Assembly (NCBI GenBank): GCA_045807745.1 | Contig: JBJMGT010000042.1 | Span: forward strand, 186,001-250,000 | Length of the DNA stretch: 64,000 nucleotides | Direction of reading: 5' to 3' | Source of the DNA: QHXQ01 sp045807745 | GTDB lineage: Bacteria > Acidobacteriota > Blastocatellia > Pyrinomonadales > Pyrinomonadaceae | In this document: piece after piece, positions 17,784 to 26,718 of the stretch | Layout of the letters: each line of letters begins with the position of its first letter | Numbering within the stretch: the first letter of the stretch is position 1 | Position numbers and translations under genes: made by a program | Notes under the pieces: generated by a model | Told to the model about the DNA's origin: nothing | The model's database searches: none | Seen by the model: the letters and a program-made list of their open reading frames with translations, nothing else

Positions 17784-19154
17784 GTGTACAAAAGGTTTCG
17801 GCAGGACTTGCGGGCCAGCCACCGAAGACGACGCTCACACGTGGCTGTGCAGCTTATCGGTTGTGTGCTCCTTTCATGCCTGGCGGCGAGCACTATCTGC
17901 GCGCAATTCAACGCCCGCATCACGCAGGTTGATACCGGCAACTTCCCGCACATCCGCGTCTATGTGTCGGTGACCGACGCCGCTGGCAACCCTATTAATG
18001 ACGAACAGCCTGTTACGCTCAACCTGTTCGAGAACGGCGCGCCCGTATCGAAGAACGTCCTCTCGCAGGGGCATCAGGTCTATTCGGTGCTGGTGCTTGA
18101 TCTTAGTGGCAGCATGAAGGGCGACAAGTTGGACAAGGCTAAGGCCGCGGCCCTGAGCTATATCAATATGGCCCCGCCGAGCTTTAGGATCGCGGTCGTC
18201 GGGTTCGCGGACAACGTCCGCCAGATCGCGCCGTTTTCGACCGACAAAAAATATCTGCGTGACAGCATCTCTCCGCTCCAAGCAGCGGGCGAGACGGCGC
18301 TGCAAGATGGCATCGGGAAAGGGCTGAATATGCTGCGGGGACAGCCCGGCCGCAGGTCAGTGATCGCGCTCACCGATGGCATAGAAAATAGGAGTCGCAC
18401 GTACAGTCAGCGGCAACTCATTGACATGGGTTTGCAGGATCAGATGACCATCTCAATCATCGGCTTGGGCGACAATGTCAACGTAAGCTATTTGAAGGAG
18501 TATGAAAGGACACGCGGGACGTATCTCTTTTCACCGACGCCTTTCCAACTAGCCGGAGCCTTCGGCCAGGTTGCCAAGCTCCTGGATAAAGAGCGCGTCA
18601 TTGATTACGTCACGAGCAACGCCAGCGCGGATGGTACGCGTAATAACCTGAGCGTCGAGTTGGCGGTCGGTAACACGTCGCAGAAGAACGATTGGGTTTA
18701 CGTCCGGCCGGGGCTGATCCCGCACGTCCGGGGCGAGCACACGCCGTTTGCGCTCCTGATAGTCCTGCTGATGATCGTGCCGAGCGTGCTTGTGTTCATG
18801 CGCTCGCTGCTCGTCGTGCACCGGTTCAGGGCGCACCACGTCAAACGGCTCGCGCCAGGCTCGGAGTATATCAATAAGAAAGACCCTTACTATCCGCCCG
18901 ACCACAGACCGTTCGGCGTCGGCGACCTCATCGTTGTCTGCCCCGGCTCAAAGACCACTTACTTCGTGCGTTCTTGGCGCATGTTAAAGTGCAAGTGTCC
19001 ACGCGGCGAGACGAACTGCGCGGGCTATTTCTGCTATCAGCGCGCACTCCCACAGTGGCTGCGCAAGATGCTGGACAGGCTATTCGAGAAGAAACAGGGG
19101 ACGGCCGGCCGCCGCTGGCTCTGCCGCTGTGCCGGAGACAAGGATGGTTATTAA
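17784..19154 (+). CDS. VWA-domain membrane protein with Cys-rich C terminus
   Basis: GTG start with AGGAGGGG three bases upstream. A signal-anchor segment (VAVQLIGCVLLSCLAASTICA) leads to a small beta domain (FPHIRVYVSVTDAAGNP) and a von Willebrand A domain from ~98 with a MIDAS: D106-L-S108-G-S110, T171 and D198 in ALTDG. A membrane span follows at ~321-346. The cytoplasmic tail has C386, C403, C405, C412, C417, C447 and C449, probably a zinc-binding module. VWA domains are common protein-capture parts of effector and chaperone complexes. Last gene of the plus-strand block; it converges on the Ubl-Hint-TIR gene. Confidence 0.85.
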   Translation: MYKRFRQDLRASHRRRRSHVAVQLIGCVLLSCLAASTICAQFNARITQVDTGNFPHIRVYVSVTDAAGNPINDEQPVTLNLFENGAPVSKNVLSQGHQVYSVLVLDLSGSMKGDKLDKAKAAALSYINMAPPSFRIAVVGFADNVRQIAPFSTDKKYLRDSISPLQAAGETALQDGIGKGLNMLRGQPGRRSVIALTDGIENRSRTYSQRQLIDMGLQDQMTISIIGLGDNVNVSYLKEYERTRGTYLFSPTPFQLAGAFGQVAKLLDKERVIDYVTSNASADGTRNNLSVELAVGNTSQKNDWVYVRPGLIPHVRGEHTPFALLIVLLMIVPSVLVFMRSLLVVHRFRAHHVKRLAPGSEYINKKDPYYPPDHRPFGVGDLIVVCPGSKTTYFVRSWRMLKCKCPRGETNCAGYFCYQRALPQWLRKMLDRLFEKKQGTAGRRWLCRCAGDKDGY

Positions 19155-19267
19155 ATCCCATCCGGCCGCACGCCCCATACGCGGGCCCTTGTGATCGCAT
19201 GCTTAGCAGCGGCACCGCGGTAGCTGGCGCAGCGTGATGACTCGCGCATGAGCGGTGCTTAGTAAAC

Positions 19268-20317
19268 TTATAGCTTGAGTGTTTCTATTGCTTGTTCGAC
19301 TTGATGAAAATCAATGCACTGGTAAGCTCGTAACCGAGCGGGTAAATCTTTGGGCTGGCAGCGAAACAGTATGGGGACAATCGTCTTATCAAGTGCCCAG
19401 GCGGACGCCCATTCGGTTATCACCCACTCGCTCCGGAGGCTTTCGGGGGTAACAAGTAGCCAGAAATGATGACAACTCTTCAGGGCTTCCTTGATGGCGC
19501 CCTCCCAAACTTGCCCGGCTTCTATACTTCTTTCAGCTAAGAAGACTGTTATCTTTTCTCTTTCAAGCAGCTCGAAAATAATTCTTGCCTCATCTTTGTC
19601 CGCGGTCGCATAGCTGAGAAATACATCAACGGCTTTCGGCAGCTTTGCCTGCTTCCCCAACAAATCTCTAACCACCCAGCCTTCCATAATAAAGCAGAGC
19701 GGCGACTTTAACGTCAGACTGCGCATCGGCTGCAAAATTTCCTCTCTGGCTATAGCTTCGATCACGGTGTGCTTAAAGGGAAACTCCAGCAATATATCTC
19801 CTTCTGTCAGGCGCTCCGCGATAGTCCACGTGCGGTTGGCGAGTAAGAAGTGCTGATCGGGAGTGGTGACGAGCCGTTTATTAATTACTACCTGGCGGGC
19901 GTAGGTTTCCAGATACACCCCCTTTACTTGGCCGGCGGAGTAGCTGGCCGTAGAAGGATCAAAGGTCAATATACTGTCGTGCGGCTTAATGCTTCCGATG
20001 GGCACGTAAGCGCCTGAAGGAAGAAGAAGCTTGGCTGATTCGGGAAAGCATCCAGTGGCGGTTGTTCGTATGAACGAAAGGTGGTGTCCCTCGACTACTC
20101 CCTGTGCGACGAAGATCTTTCGAGAGTCAAGAGTTTGGCCGGTGTCTTTATTATCTAACTGCCAAGTTATTGGGCGGCCGTCTGTATCTATAAAGGGAAG
20201 GTTTATAGCAAGTCTAAGCTCACGGATAAAATCACCGACAGTTATATCGTCGGGGGTTGTGATCTCCATCTCCTCTCCGCCCATCGTGATAATCTTTAAT
20301 TTAATCTCTGCTGGCAT
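19268..20317 (-). CDS. Ubl-Hint-TIR fusion protein
   Basis: The ATG has GAGGA upstream; length is 349 residues. Residues 1-89 are a ubiquitin-like domain nearly 54 percent identical by hand count to the free Ubl at 9568. The Ubl ends in TTATG89 and is followed at once by C90, the Cys1 of a Hint domain (90-218: CFPESAKLLLPSG, VPIGSIKPHDSILTF, block-B-like TTPDQH156, LTEGDILLE, and block-G-like FIMEGWVVRD). The usual terminal His-Asn is Arg217-Asp218, so cleavage or thioester transfer rather than protein splicing is expected. Residues 228-338 are a TIR domain: VDVFLSYATADKDE, GQVWEGAIKEAL and SEWVITE302W with the probable catalytic Glu. Last gene of the minus-strand operon. Confidence 0.9.
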   Translation of the reverse strand: MPAEIKLKIITMGGEEMEITTPDDITVGDFIRELRLAINLPFIDTDGRPITWQLDNKDTGQTLDSRKIFVAQGVVEGHHLSFIRTTATGCFPESAKLLLPSGAYVPIGSIKPHDSILTFDPSTASYSAGQVKGVYLETYARQVVINKRLVTTPDQHFLLANRTWTIAERLTEGDILLEFPFKHTVIEAIAREEILQPMRSLTLKSPLCFIMEGWVVRDLLGKQAKLPKAVDVFLSYATADKDEARIIFELLEREKITVFLAERSIEAGQVWEGAIKEALKSCHHFWLLVTPESLRSEWVITEWASAWALDKTIVPILFRCQPKDLPARLRAYQCIDFHQVEQAIETLKL

Positions 20318-20417
20318 AAATAATTCCTCAGAGAAGTCGAAAGAGTTAAGAGCCGTGCCAAGGGATGCTTGCGTGTATCAGGGGCCAATGGTTGAGCGCC
20401 CGCTTGGGCCGACGACG

Positions 20418-21038
20418 TTACCTAGCTCTTTGCGCCAACACCAGTTGCGCGTTCTTTGTCTTTGACTGGTACTGCGGCCACGCGCTGACCGGGATGGCGA
20501 GGATGATGAAATCGCTGTCGCCCTTGCGGGTCACGTCGAGCACCAGCGCCTCAGCTAATACTATCTCCGGCGGCGCATTCGACGTTGCCTGCGGCACGGC
20601 CGACAGAGACACTACCGCGCCCGCCACAGGCAACTCGCCCTGCACGACTGTTCCGCGCACCGGCACAGGAATGACGAGCACGTCGGTCAGCAGCCGAGCG
20701 TCAGGGGCGGCGACGATATCGTCCTTGCCAACGGGTTGATTGGCATTGAGCGCGCGGCGCGTGTAGTGCTCGCTGAGGGCACTGGTCTCGCGCACGGTCA
20801 CATTGGTCACTTCGCCGGCCGCGACGCGCCGCATACGCACGTCCTCATCTTTTATTAAATGATAGGCGGGCAGATCGCGCGTGAGCGTCGGGACGACAGG
20901 CTCCGCGCTCTTGCACTTACTCATCCACAGCGCGATCAAAGGCACAAGCGCGAAGGCGGCCCAATAGAGCCACCTAGCCATGTCTTTGGGCGGGGTCGGT
21001 GCGTCGTTGTCCTTGGGCGGGATTGGTACGTCATTCAT
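20418..21038 (-). CDS. Membrane-anchored SAF-domain-like protein
   Basis: The 206 residues start with a Pro/Asp-rich tail, one membrane span (~21-42, WLYWAAFALVPLIALWM), then VVPTLTRDLPAYHLIKDEDV...LNANQPVGKDDIV, which matches the SAF domain of CpaB/FlgA-like and sialic-acid-synthase-like proteins (LPAGHxIxxxDL, xGxPLxxxDL). A second beta-rich part (VIPVPVRGTVVQGELPVAGAVVSLSA) follows. In other systems SAF domains bind carbohydrate or act as assembly modules. Its start overlaps the previous gene's end by 8 bases (21031-21038), so they are co-translated. Function here is unknown. Confidence 0.65.
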   Translation of the reverse strand: MNDVPIPPKDNDAPTPPKDMARWLYWAAFALVPLIALWMSKCKSAEPVVPTLTRDLPAYHLIKDEDVRMRRVAAGEVTNVTVRETSALSEHYTRRALNANQPVGKDDIVAAPDARLLTDVLVIPVPVRGTVVQGELPVAGAVVSLSAVPQATSNAPPEIVLAEALVLDVTRKGDSDFIILAIPVSAWPQYQSKTKNAQLVLAQRAR

Positions 21039-22065
21039 AATCGGGTTTCGTCGGCGGGGCGGCGGATGCCGGCGTGGACGTAGTGCTTCTTTCCAAGTAT
21101 CCGGCTAGAACGTCGGCGAGCCGCTCCCAACCATCGGGCCGCTCAGGACTGGGCGGGGCGGGGCTGAGCGGGGCGTTGCGGTAGAAGAAGCGCGTCAGGC
21201 GCAGCCACTCCTTGCGCTCGGCACTAATGTCCGGCGGCACCTTGCGGTTCAAGGCCTTGAGCAGGTCATGTCGGTAGAGATCGAAGACTGCCGCGACCTG
21301 TTCGCTGTAAGCGAGCGCGCTCTGGATGGCGTTACGGTAAGAGAACCAGGCGAAGGGCCAACCGGCCGCGCAGAGCAGGAACAGACCCCAGCGGGTTGTG
21401 AACGCGGCGAGTGTCGTGCACCAGAAGAGCGAGAAGGATGCGAAGAAGAACGTCATCAGGATGGAAAAGTTGAGTGAAATCTTCTTGTCCTCCAGCGCGG
21501 CGAGGGCTTCGATCTTGAGCAGGGGGCGGAGGCGCGTCCAGGTGATGGTCGAGTCAATGCCGTAGCGGTCATAGGCATAAATCTCCGAGGTGCGCATGAT
21601 GTTGCCGAAGAGCGTGGGCATCATCTTGTCGAGATGCTTGGACGGCGGATAATACGCTAACTGCTCCGCAATGATCTCGTTCGCCAACGTCACTGTGCCG
21701 GCAGCCTCCGCCAGTTCGCCGAGGTACTTCCAGCGCTGCTTGTGCAGGTTGACGCGCGGGTTACGCAGCCGCCACAAGATGGGGACACGCGTCCAGTAGC
21801 CCTCGAAGAGGCGGGTGATGGCATACAGGTAGTTGTAGACCATGTAGGAGAGGGTCGTCACAACAACCAGCCAGCAGAGTATGGCGATGCCCTGCGTTTG
21901 CAGCGCAAGCTTCTCCCAGGCGGCCAGCGCGCCGCGCAGGCCATAACTAATCTCCAGACAGAGCGTGACACTGAGACCCGTGAATAGCATGATCGGGAAA
22001 AAGACGGTGAGGAAAAAATCACGGCTGAAATAGCCTTTTAGTTCTTGTAGCACGGTCGAGAACAT
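21031..22065 (-). CDS. Multi-span membrane protein of unknown function
   Basis: The 344 residues have hydrophobic segments at about 18-45 (FFLTVFFPIMLFTGLSVTLC), 58-80 (GIAILCWLVVVTTLSYMVYN) and a pair near 203-245 (FSILMTFFFASFSLFWCTT, LFLLCAAGWPFAWFSY), separated by a long helical soluble loop. The C terminus is Pro/Ser rich. I recognise no family. It overlaps the SAF-like gene and follows the CBS-like gene by 21 bases, so it is part of the operon and may anchor the complex. Confidence 0.7.
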   Translation of the reverse strand: MFSTVLQELKGYFSRDFFLTVFFPIMLFTGLSVTLCLEISYGLRGALAAWEKLALQTQGIAILCWLVVVTTLSYMVYNYLYAITRLFEGYWTRVPILWRLRNPRVNLHKQRWKYLGELAEAAGTVTLANEIIAEQLAYYPPSKHLDKMMPTLFGNIMRTSEIYAYDRYGIDSTITWTRLRPLLKIEALAALEDKKISLNFSILMTFFFASFSLFWCTTLAAFTTRWGLFLLCAAGWPFAWFSYRNAIQSALAYSEQVAAVFDLYRHDLLKALNRKVPPDISAERKEWLRLTRFFYRNAPLSPAPPSPERPDGWERLADVLAGYLERSTTSTPASAAPPTKPDYE

Positions 22066-22086
22066 ATTAGCTCCGGGATGAAATTT

Positions 22087-22626
22087 TTAGTCTTCGACGG
22101 GAACCATCAGGTGCTTGAACTTGCACCGAGGCGGGTCGTTCGGGTCATAGTAGGCCACCATCTTCCGCTCGAAGTCGATAGGGCATTCGTAGAACATGAC
22201 ATCAAGCGGCGAGCCTTCCAAGCGGTAGAACTGCGCCCCGCGCGTGACGACATGCGTGGCGCCCTTTATGATGACTTGGCGTGGCAGCAACTTAATCTCG
22301 GCCCCGTCTTCCACTAGGATGCCGGGCAGGTTGGGCCGGAGTTCGAGGGTTTTCGCGTGTCTTTGCACCACATCGTCGAGATCGTAAGGCACGCGGATGG
22401 TGAGCGGCTCCGGGGCGTGCTCGACCAAGTTTTTCAGGATCGCGTCGGGCCTGGCATCTGCCAGTTGCTTGTCCGATAAGAGCGCAGCCCGCGCACCTCT
22501 CACTGTGTCCACGATCAGCGCGTGCGAAGTATGTTCGCTCTGCAACTTCAGCCGGGCGTCATGCACGCTCATGTTCTGATCAATCTGGGTGACCGGCAGC
22601 AATTCAAGCTTAGGTTTCGTCATCAT
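22087..22626 (-). CDS. CBS-domain-like protein
   Basis: A longer frame reaches 22731 inside the Hsp70-like gene, but GAGGAGGA directly before two adjacent ATGs at 22626/22623 gives the better start. The 180 residues contain two repeats with CBS-like features (VTQIDQNMSVHDARLKLQSEHTSHALIVD..GARAALLS and LTIRVPYDLDDVVQRHAKTL...PGILVEDGAEIKLLP). These would bind adenine nucleotides if real CBS motifs. The tail has FYECPIDFE...PPRCKFKH with two Cys. The CBS call is tentative. Confidence 0.5.
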   Translation of the reverse strand: MMTKPKLELLPVTQIDQNMSVHDARLKLQSEHTSHALIVDTVRGARAALLSDKQLADARPDAILKNLVEHAPEPLTIRVPYDLDDVVQRHAKTLELRPNLPGILVEDGAEIKLLPRQVIIKGATHVVTRGAQFYRLEGSPLDVMFYECPIDFERKMVAYYDPNDPPRCKFKHLMVPVED

Positions 22627-22705
22627 TCCTCCTCGCCCACGTGCCAAGGCGCGCTCATCCGCGCTGATGCGCAGTGCGCGCACCGGCAAGCGGTGCTGCA
22701 CCTGC

Positions 22706-24550
22706 TCAACCATTTGAGACCAAGAGAGCACGCAGCTTGCCAGCCTCAGCGTGGTCGGGCTTAAAGGTCAGGCACTGTTCAAGTGCCTTTAGGGCCGACT
22801 CGCGCTCGGCCTTATCGGCCAACTGACGGGCGTGCGTAAAGTGACGCTCGGCAATGCGTTCATGCACGGCCGAGTTCGTACGGTCGTGCGTATAAGCGCA
22901 CATCAGCCACTGCATTGCTGTCGGATAGCCGGCCAGCGTGTCGAAGGCCGCCGCGGCGCGGCAGTGTATGTTGATCATCTTGAGAAAAGCGACGAGGTCG
23001 TCGCCCGCGAGGGCATAGGCTTCGTGCGAGACGGTCACCGCCTCCTGAAATTGACGGCTTGCGAGCAGGTCATCGGCCTGGCGCATCAGTAGCTCTACTT
23101 CGTTGTTCAGCTTGGCGGCAGGAGACGGGGCGGGGAGGGAGGCGAGCAGTGCCTGTGCGTCATTGATGATGCCTGTCAACAACTCGGCAGCATGGGCATA
23201 CGAGCCGCCACCGATCAGCCTGTGCACATACTCGAACAGGCTTTGCCGGGAGGTATTGGCGAGCGTCAGGTCGACGGTGTTGTCGCTTGCGTCGGGCACG
23301 GCCGGGATCGAGTCGCCCGCAGGCGATAAGGTATCAGTCTGCGGCGCGGGCCGAACGCCGGATGAATAGTGCGAGTCTGTTGCGTGTTGGTGCGGAGAAG
23401 CGGCGCCGCCATCTCCCTGCGCCAAGTTATAAGAGAGCGACACCCCCATGGATAAAGGGGCCGGCATAGGTTCGGCGGCCATGCCCTCCGCGCGTGAGGA
23501 CATGGCCCCAACCTCTGTCAGGAGGCTGGCCTCGTTCGCGTATAGGGCCGCCCCGCGCATGATGGCCTCCGCGGGCAGAAGGACGGGCGGGCGGCCGAAC
23601 TGAGTAGCGGTGAGATGCTGGAACTGCTTGATGCTGCTGCTGCCGCCGACGAGCAGAACGTCAGTCAGTTCCGAGGGCGTGACAGCAGCGCTCTGGATGA
23701 GCCGCTCGGCCGCCTTGAGCGCGGAGTCCAAGAAAGGCAAGATGTCATGTGCGAACTGGTGCGCAGGCAGAGCGACTTCGATCCTTTGCTTGCCGAGGGC
23801 GCTTAGGGCGAGTCTCTGTCGCGGTCGCTCATAGTCGGCGGCCATCTCCTTCAAACGCTCGGCTAGGCATCTTAGGGCGACCCAGTCGAAAGGAGCCATA
23901 AACAGCGTGGGCGACCAGAAGGGACTCTGAGCCAGCGCGCGGAGAAAACTGTGCATGATCAGGGTGTCGAAAGTTGCGCCGCAGGGCGCGGCAGCCCCGT
24001 CGTAGCCGAGCACGACCAGCTTATTTTTCGCCGCCCGAATCAACGCCGCCTCAAACCCGCTGTAGCCCATCCCTAAGACGAGGAACGTCGCGGTTTCATC
24101 GCGCTGGGGGGCATGAGCGATGACGGCTGCTACACTGTCGTTGAGCAGGTGCACGTCTGTGAAGCGGGCGGCGTAAGCGAGTTCATGAAGCGCCTCGCGG
24201 CGCGAAGAGGTATAGACGGCTGGGACTGTGATGACGATCCCTGCAGGCGTGCGACCCGTGCACTCCTTGACCTGCCGGTGGAGTTCGGCCAAGGCACGCC
24301 GGACGATCTCTCTGGCATCAGGCGTGCCGTCCAGCCTCCGGCGCGGGAGCGGGCCTAGACTACTCTTGACTGTTGGGAAGCGGACGCCCAGCACTTCGCC
24401 CGGTTCAGCCTCACACGACATCCACCTTGCCGCATCATTCCACTCCGCGGCGAGCGGGATGCGCACCACCTCGCCGTCGAGGTAGCAGGCAGCGCGCCAA
24501 CCGAGGCTACCGAAGTCCAGTCCGATGTTGACAGGGGCAGACATCTTCAT
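22706..24550 (-). CDS. Divergent Hsp70-like ATPase with C-terminal TPR-like region
   Basis: The 614 residues begin with an actin/Hsp70 ATPase fold: the phosphate-1 loop is LDFGSLGWRAA instead of DLGTTNS, followed by GIVITVPAVYTSSRREAL, LLNDSVAAVIAHA, FLVLGMGYSGFEAALI (phosphate 2) and LTDVLLVGGSSSIKQF. From ~440 there is no substrate-binding beta domain; helical TPR-like repeats appear instead. Its first codon overlaps the end of the DnaK gene (24547-24550). It may be an Hsp70 cofactor or a client-selective variant whose TPR replaces the peptide-binding domain. Confidence 0.82.
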   Translation of the reverse strand: MKMSAPVNIGLDFGSLGWRAACYLDGEVVRIPLAAEWNDAARWMSCEAEPGEVLGVRFPTVKSSLGPLPRRRLDGTPDAREIVRRALAELHRQVKECTGRTPAGIVITVPAVYTSSRREALHELAYAARFTDVHLLNDSVAAVIAHAPQRDETATFLVLGMGYSGFEAALIRAAKNKLVVLGYDGAAAPCGATFDTLIMHSFLRALAQSPFWSPTLFMAPFDWVALRCLAERLKEMAADYERPRQRLALSALGKQRIEVALPAHQFAHDILPFLDSALKAAERLIQSAAVTPSELTDVLLVGGSSSIKQFQHLTATQFGRPPVLLPAEAIMRGAALYANEASLLTEVGAMSSRAEGMAAEPMPAPLSMGVSLSYNLAQGDGGAASPHQHATDSHYSSGVRPAPQTDTLSPAGDSIPAVPDASDNTVDLTLANTSRQSLFEYVHRLIGGGSYAHAAELLTGIINDAQALLASLPAPSPAAKLNNEVELLMRQADDLLASRQFQEAVTVSHEAYALAGDDLVAFLKMINIHCRAAAAFDTLAGYPTAMQWLMCAYTHDRTNSAVHERIAERHFTHARQLADKAERESALKALEQCLTFKPDHAEAGKLRALLVSNG

Positions 24551-26712
24551 TCCTTCGAACCGCTAACGTCGAGCGTACGCAAGAGACCTCTGTAATAATT
24601 CTGGTCGGGGATTTCCTTCACGTGCTCCTGCATCCGCTCCCCGGCCGAGATCGCCTGTCTGAGTCCCTCCTCTAATTTGGCGACCGTCGCGTAGTCGCCC
24701 TGATACCAGCGCTCCTTGATTTCAGCAACGACTTCGTCGAGTCGCCGCGCCCGATCCTTCCCGACACGACCCTTTAGCATCTCCGCTTGGAAGAGCCGGC
24801 TAGCCGTCCCGCAGGAGACGAGTGCCACGTCTAAAGATATGGCGGCCTTTTTTACCGCCTCTAAGTCGTCGCCATTAAGCGTCTCTCTCGCCTTGTCCAT
24901 GTCCCTGGTCAGTCGCGCTTCGTTCTCCTGCCCGATCATGTTGGCATACTTCGTCATGAAAAGTTCCACCACATTGATCAACATCCCTAGACTCTTCTTC
25001 CAGTCGCCGTCGTCGCTTTGCGTGGGCGGGGCCTGGCGGGGGCGGTCGTGGCGCAGCTTGACCTCTTTCTCCACGTTCGTGCCCTGAATGCGCACCTTGA
25101 CCTGAAGGATGCGGTCGCGGCTGTAGTTCATCGAAACCTCAACAGCAGTGTTGACGGCGACCTCCACACCTGCGGTGCTGAAAAAATGTTCATCGAGCAC
25201 AATGCTGCCCTGCTCCTCGTTCTTCGAGGCGAACACGGTGTTGGGTCCTTCGAAGACCGGGACGCAAATGAAATTCGGGGCCGTGGTGTGGAAGGTCTTG
25301 GTCATCGGGCTTGCCAGCGGATAGGGCGTACCCTTTTTGATGATGATCGAGAAGGCGTCCGCGTTCTCGCCCCGCACCGTGCGAATCCCGTAATGAAAAG
25401 CGGTTGGCTCGTTGATGGAGGTGCTACCGACCGAAGGCGCGGCTGCCAGCGACTCACCACATTTCACGCAATTCTCGCTCGCCTCGTCGTTGACGTGGCG
25501 ACAGGAGTCACGCGGGCACTCGATACCTTTGAGCGTGCCCGCGAGGATGCCCGCGCCGAGCGCGACCGCATGGTGCGGACTAAGGAGTTGCTGAATCTTG
25601 TCGTTGCCGAAAAGTTGGGCGACCAAGTCGCGCACCATGGGCACGAGGGTTGAGCCACCGACCAGCAGTACTTTGGTGATGTGCTCGGGCCGGAGGTTCA
25701 CCGTCGAAAGCGCCTGCTGAACAATCTGCATCGCACCTTCCACGTAGTGGCGGATGAGGTCGTTGAAGCGTTGGCGCGTCAGAGCAATGTCAACGTTGAG
25801 CACTTGGCCGGTGGGGAGCCTGTAGGCCGGGATAATTATCTCTGACTCCGTCAGGGTGCTGAGCGCAATTTTGGCCTTCTCTGCGGCTTGCTTGGCCAGG
25901 AGCAAGAAGACCTTGTCCTCGGACGGATCGTAGTCGTACTCGCGCTTAACCCACGCAAAAATTTCCGACATGATCTCGCGGTCGAAATCGTCGCCTCCGA
26001 GCCAGTTGTCGCCGCTGATCTCCAGCGTCTCAAAGTGATTCCGTCCCTTTGGGTCTTTGGCCGTGGCGATGATCGAAACGTCGAACGTGCCGCCGCCGAG
26101 GTCGAAGACGAGCAGGCGCTGCGGCTCGCCCCGCGAGATGGTATAGCCATAGGCGACCGCGGCGGCGCTTGGCTCGTCAATAATCTTCTTGATGATGAAC
26201 CCGGCCTCTTTGCCGGCCTGCAACGTGGCGGCGCGCTGTCGCTCCTCGAAATAAGCTGGCACGGTAATGACGGCGTGCGTCACCGGCTTGTTGAGCACGC
26301 GTTCGGCGTTCTCTTTGATGTGCCGCAGGATCATCGCGGAGATTTGGACGGGCGTGTAATCAGTCTCACCGAGGCGCACGCGCACCCCCGAGTCGGTATC
26401 GCCTGCGGGAGGGGTGATGGTGTAATTGACGCATTTGATCGTCGCGGCGACCTTAGCCTCGGAATAGTAACGCCCCATCAGCCGCTTGATGGAGAAGACC
26501 GCGTTGGTTGGGTCTGTGATTGCGTAATCCAGCGCCGTCTGCCCGACCAACAGACTGCCCGGCCCGCTTGTGTTAGGCCTCGGCTTGCGGTAGGTGACGA
26601 CCGATGGAACGAGGCCATCAGGCCGACCACTACTCAGGATGTGCGTCTGCTCGTCGTCGTAGTAGGCCGCGACGGAATTCGTTGTGCCCAGGTCAATGCC
26701 AATAGAGACCAT
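24547..26712 (-). CDS. Hsp70/DnaK-family chaperone with inserted zinc ribbon
   Basis: This 721-residue protein has all nucleotide-binding signatures: GIDLGTTNSVAAY, VITVPAYFEERQR, IIDEPSAAAVAYGY, VFDLGGGTFDVSII and VLLVGGSTLVPMV. The spacer after the ATPase domain carries C399-x4-C404 and C415-x2-C418, a zinc ribbon absent from housekeeping DnaK. A substrate-binding-like beta domain follows (about 435-570) and a helical end. It is directly preceded by a GrpE gene and followed by the divergent Hsp70, but no J-domain gene with HPD is visible. It is likely a dedicated chaperone of the island rather than the cell's DnaK. Confidence 0.9.
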   Translation of the reverse strand: MVSIGIDLGTTNSVAAYYDDEQTHILSSGRPDGLVPSVVTYRKPRPNTSGPGSLLVGQTALDYAITDPTNAVFSIKRLMGRYYSEAKVAATIKCVNYTITPPAGDTDSGVRVRLGETDYTPVQISAMILRHIKENAERVLNKPVTHAVITVPAYFEERQRAATLQAGKEAGFIIKKIIDEPSAAAVAYGYTISRGEPQRLLVFDLGGGTFDVSIIATAKDPKGRNHFETLEISGDNWLGGDDFDREIMSEIFAWVKREYDYDPSEDKVFLLLAKQAAEKAKIALSTLTESEIIIPAYRLPTGQVLNVDIALTRQRFNDLIRHYVEGAMQIVQQALSTVNLRPEHITKVLLVGGSTLVPMVRDLVAQLFGNDKIQQLLSPHHAVALGAGILAGTLKGIECPRDSCRHVNDEASENCVKCGESLAAAPSVGSTSINEPTAFHYGIRTVRGENADAFSIIIKKGTPYPLASPMTKTFHTTAPNFICVPVFEGPNTVFASKNEEQGSIVLDEHFFSTAGVEVAVNTAVEVSMNYSRDRILQVKVRIQGTNVEKEVKLRHDRPRQAPPTQSDDGDWKKSLGMLINVVELFMTKYANMIGQENEARLTRDMDKARETLNGDDLEAVKKAAISLDVALVSCGTASRLFQAEMLKGRVGKDRARRLDEVVAEIKERWYQGDYATVAKLEEGLRQAISAGERMQEHVKEIPDQNYYRGLLRTLDVSGSKE

Positions 26713-26718
26713 CGCTAT

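Noticed and set aside
22627..22731. Longer start for the CBS-like gene inside the Hsp70-like gene
   Set aside because: The strong GAGGAGGA site directly before the ATGs at 22626/22623 marks the start; the upstream part has no coding character.
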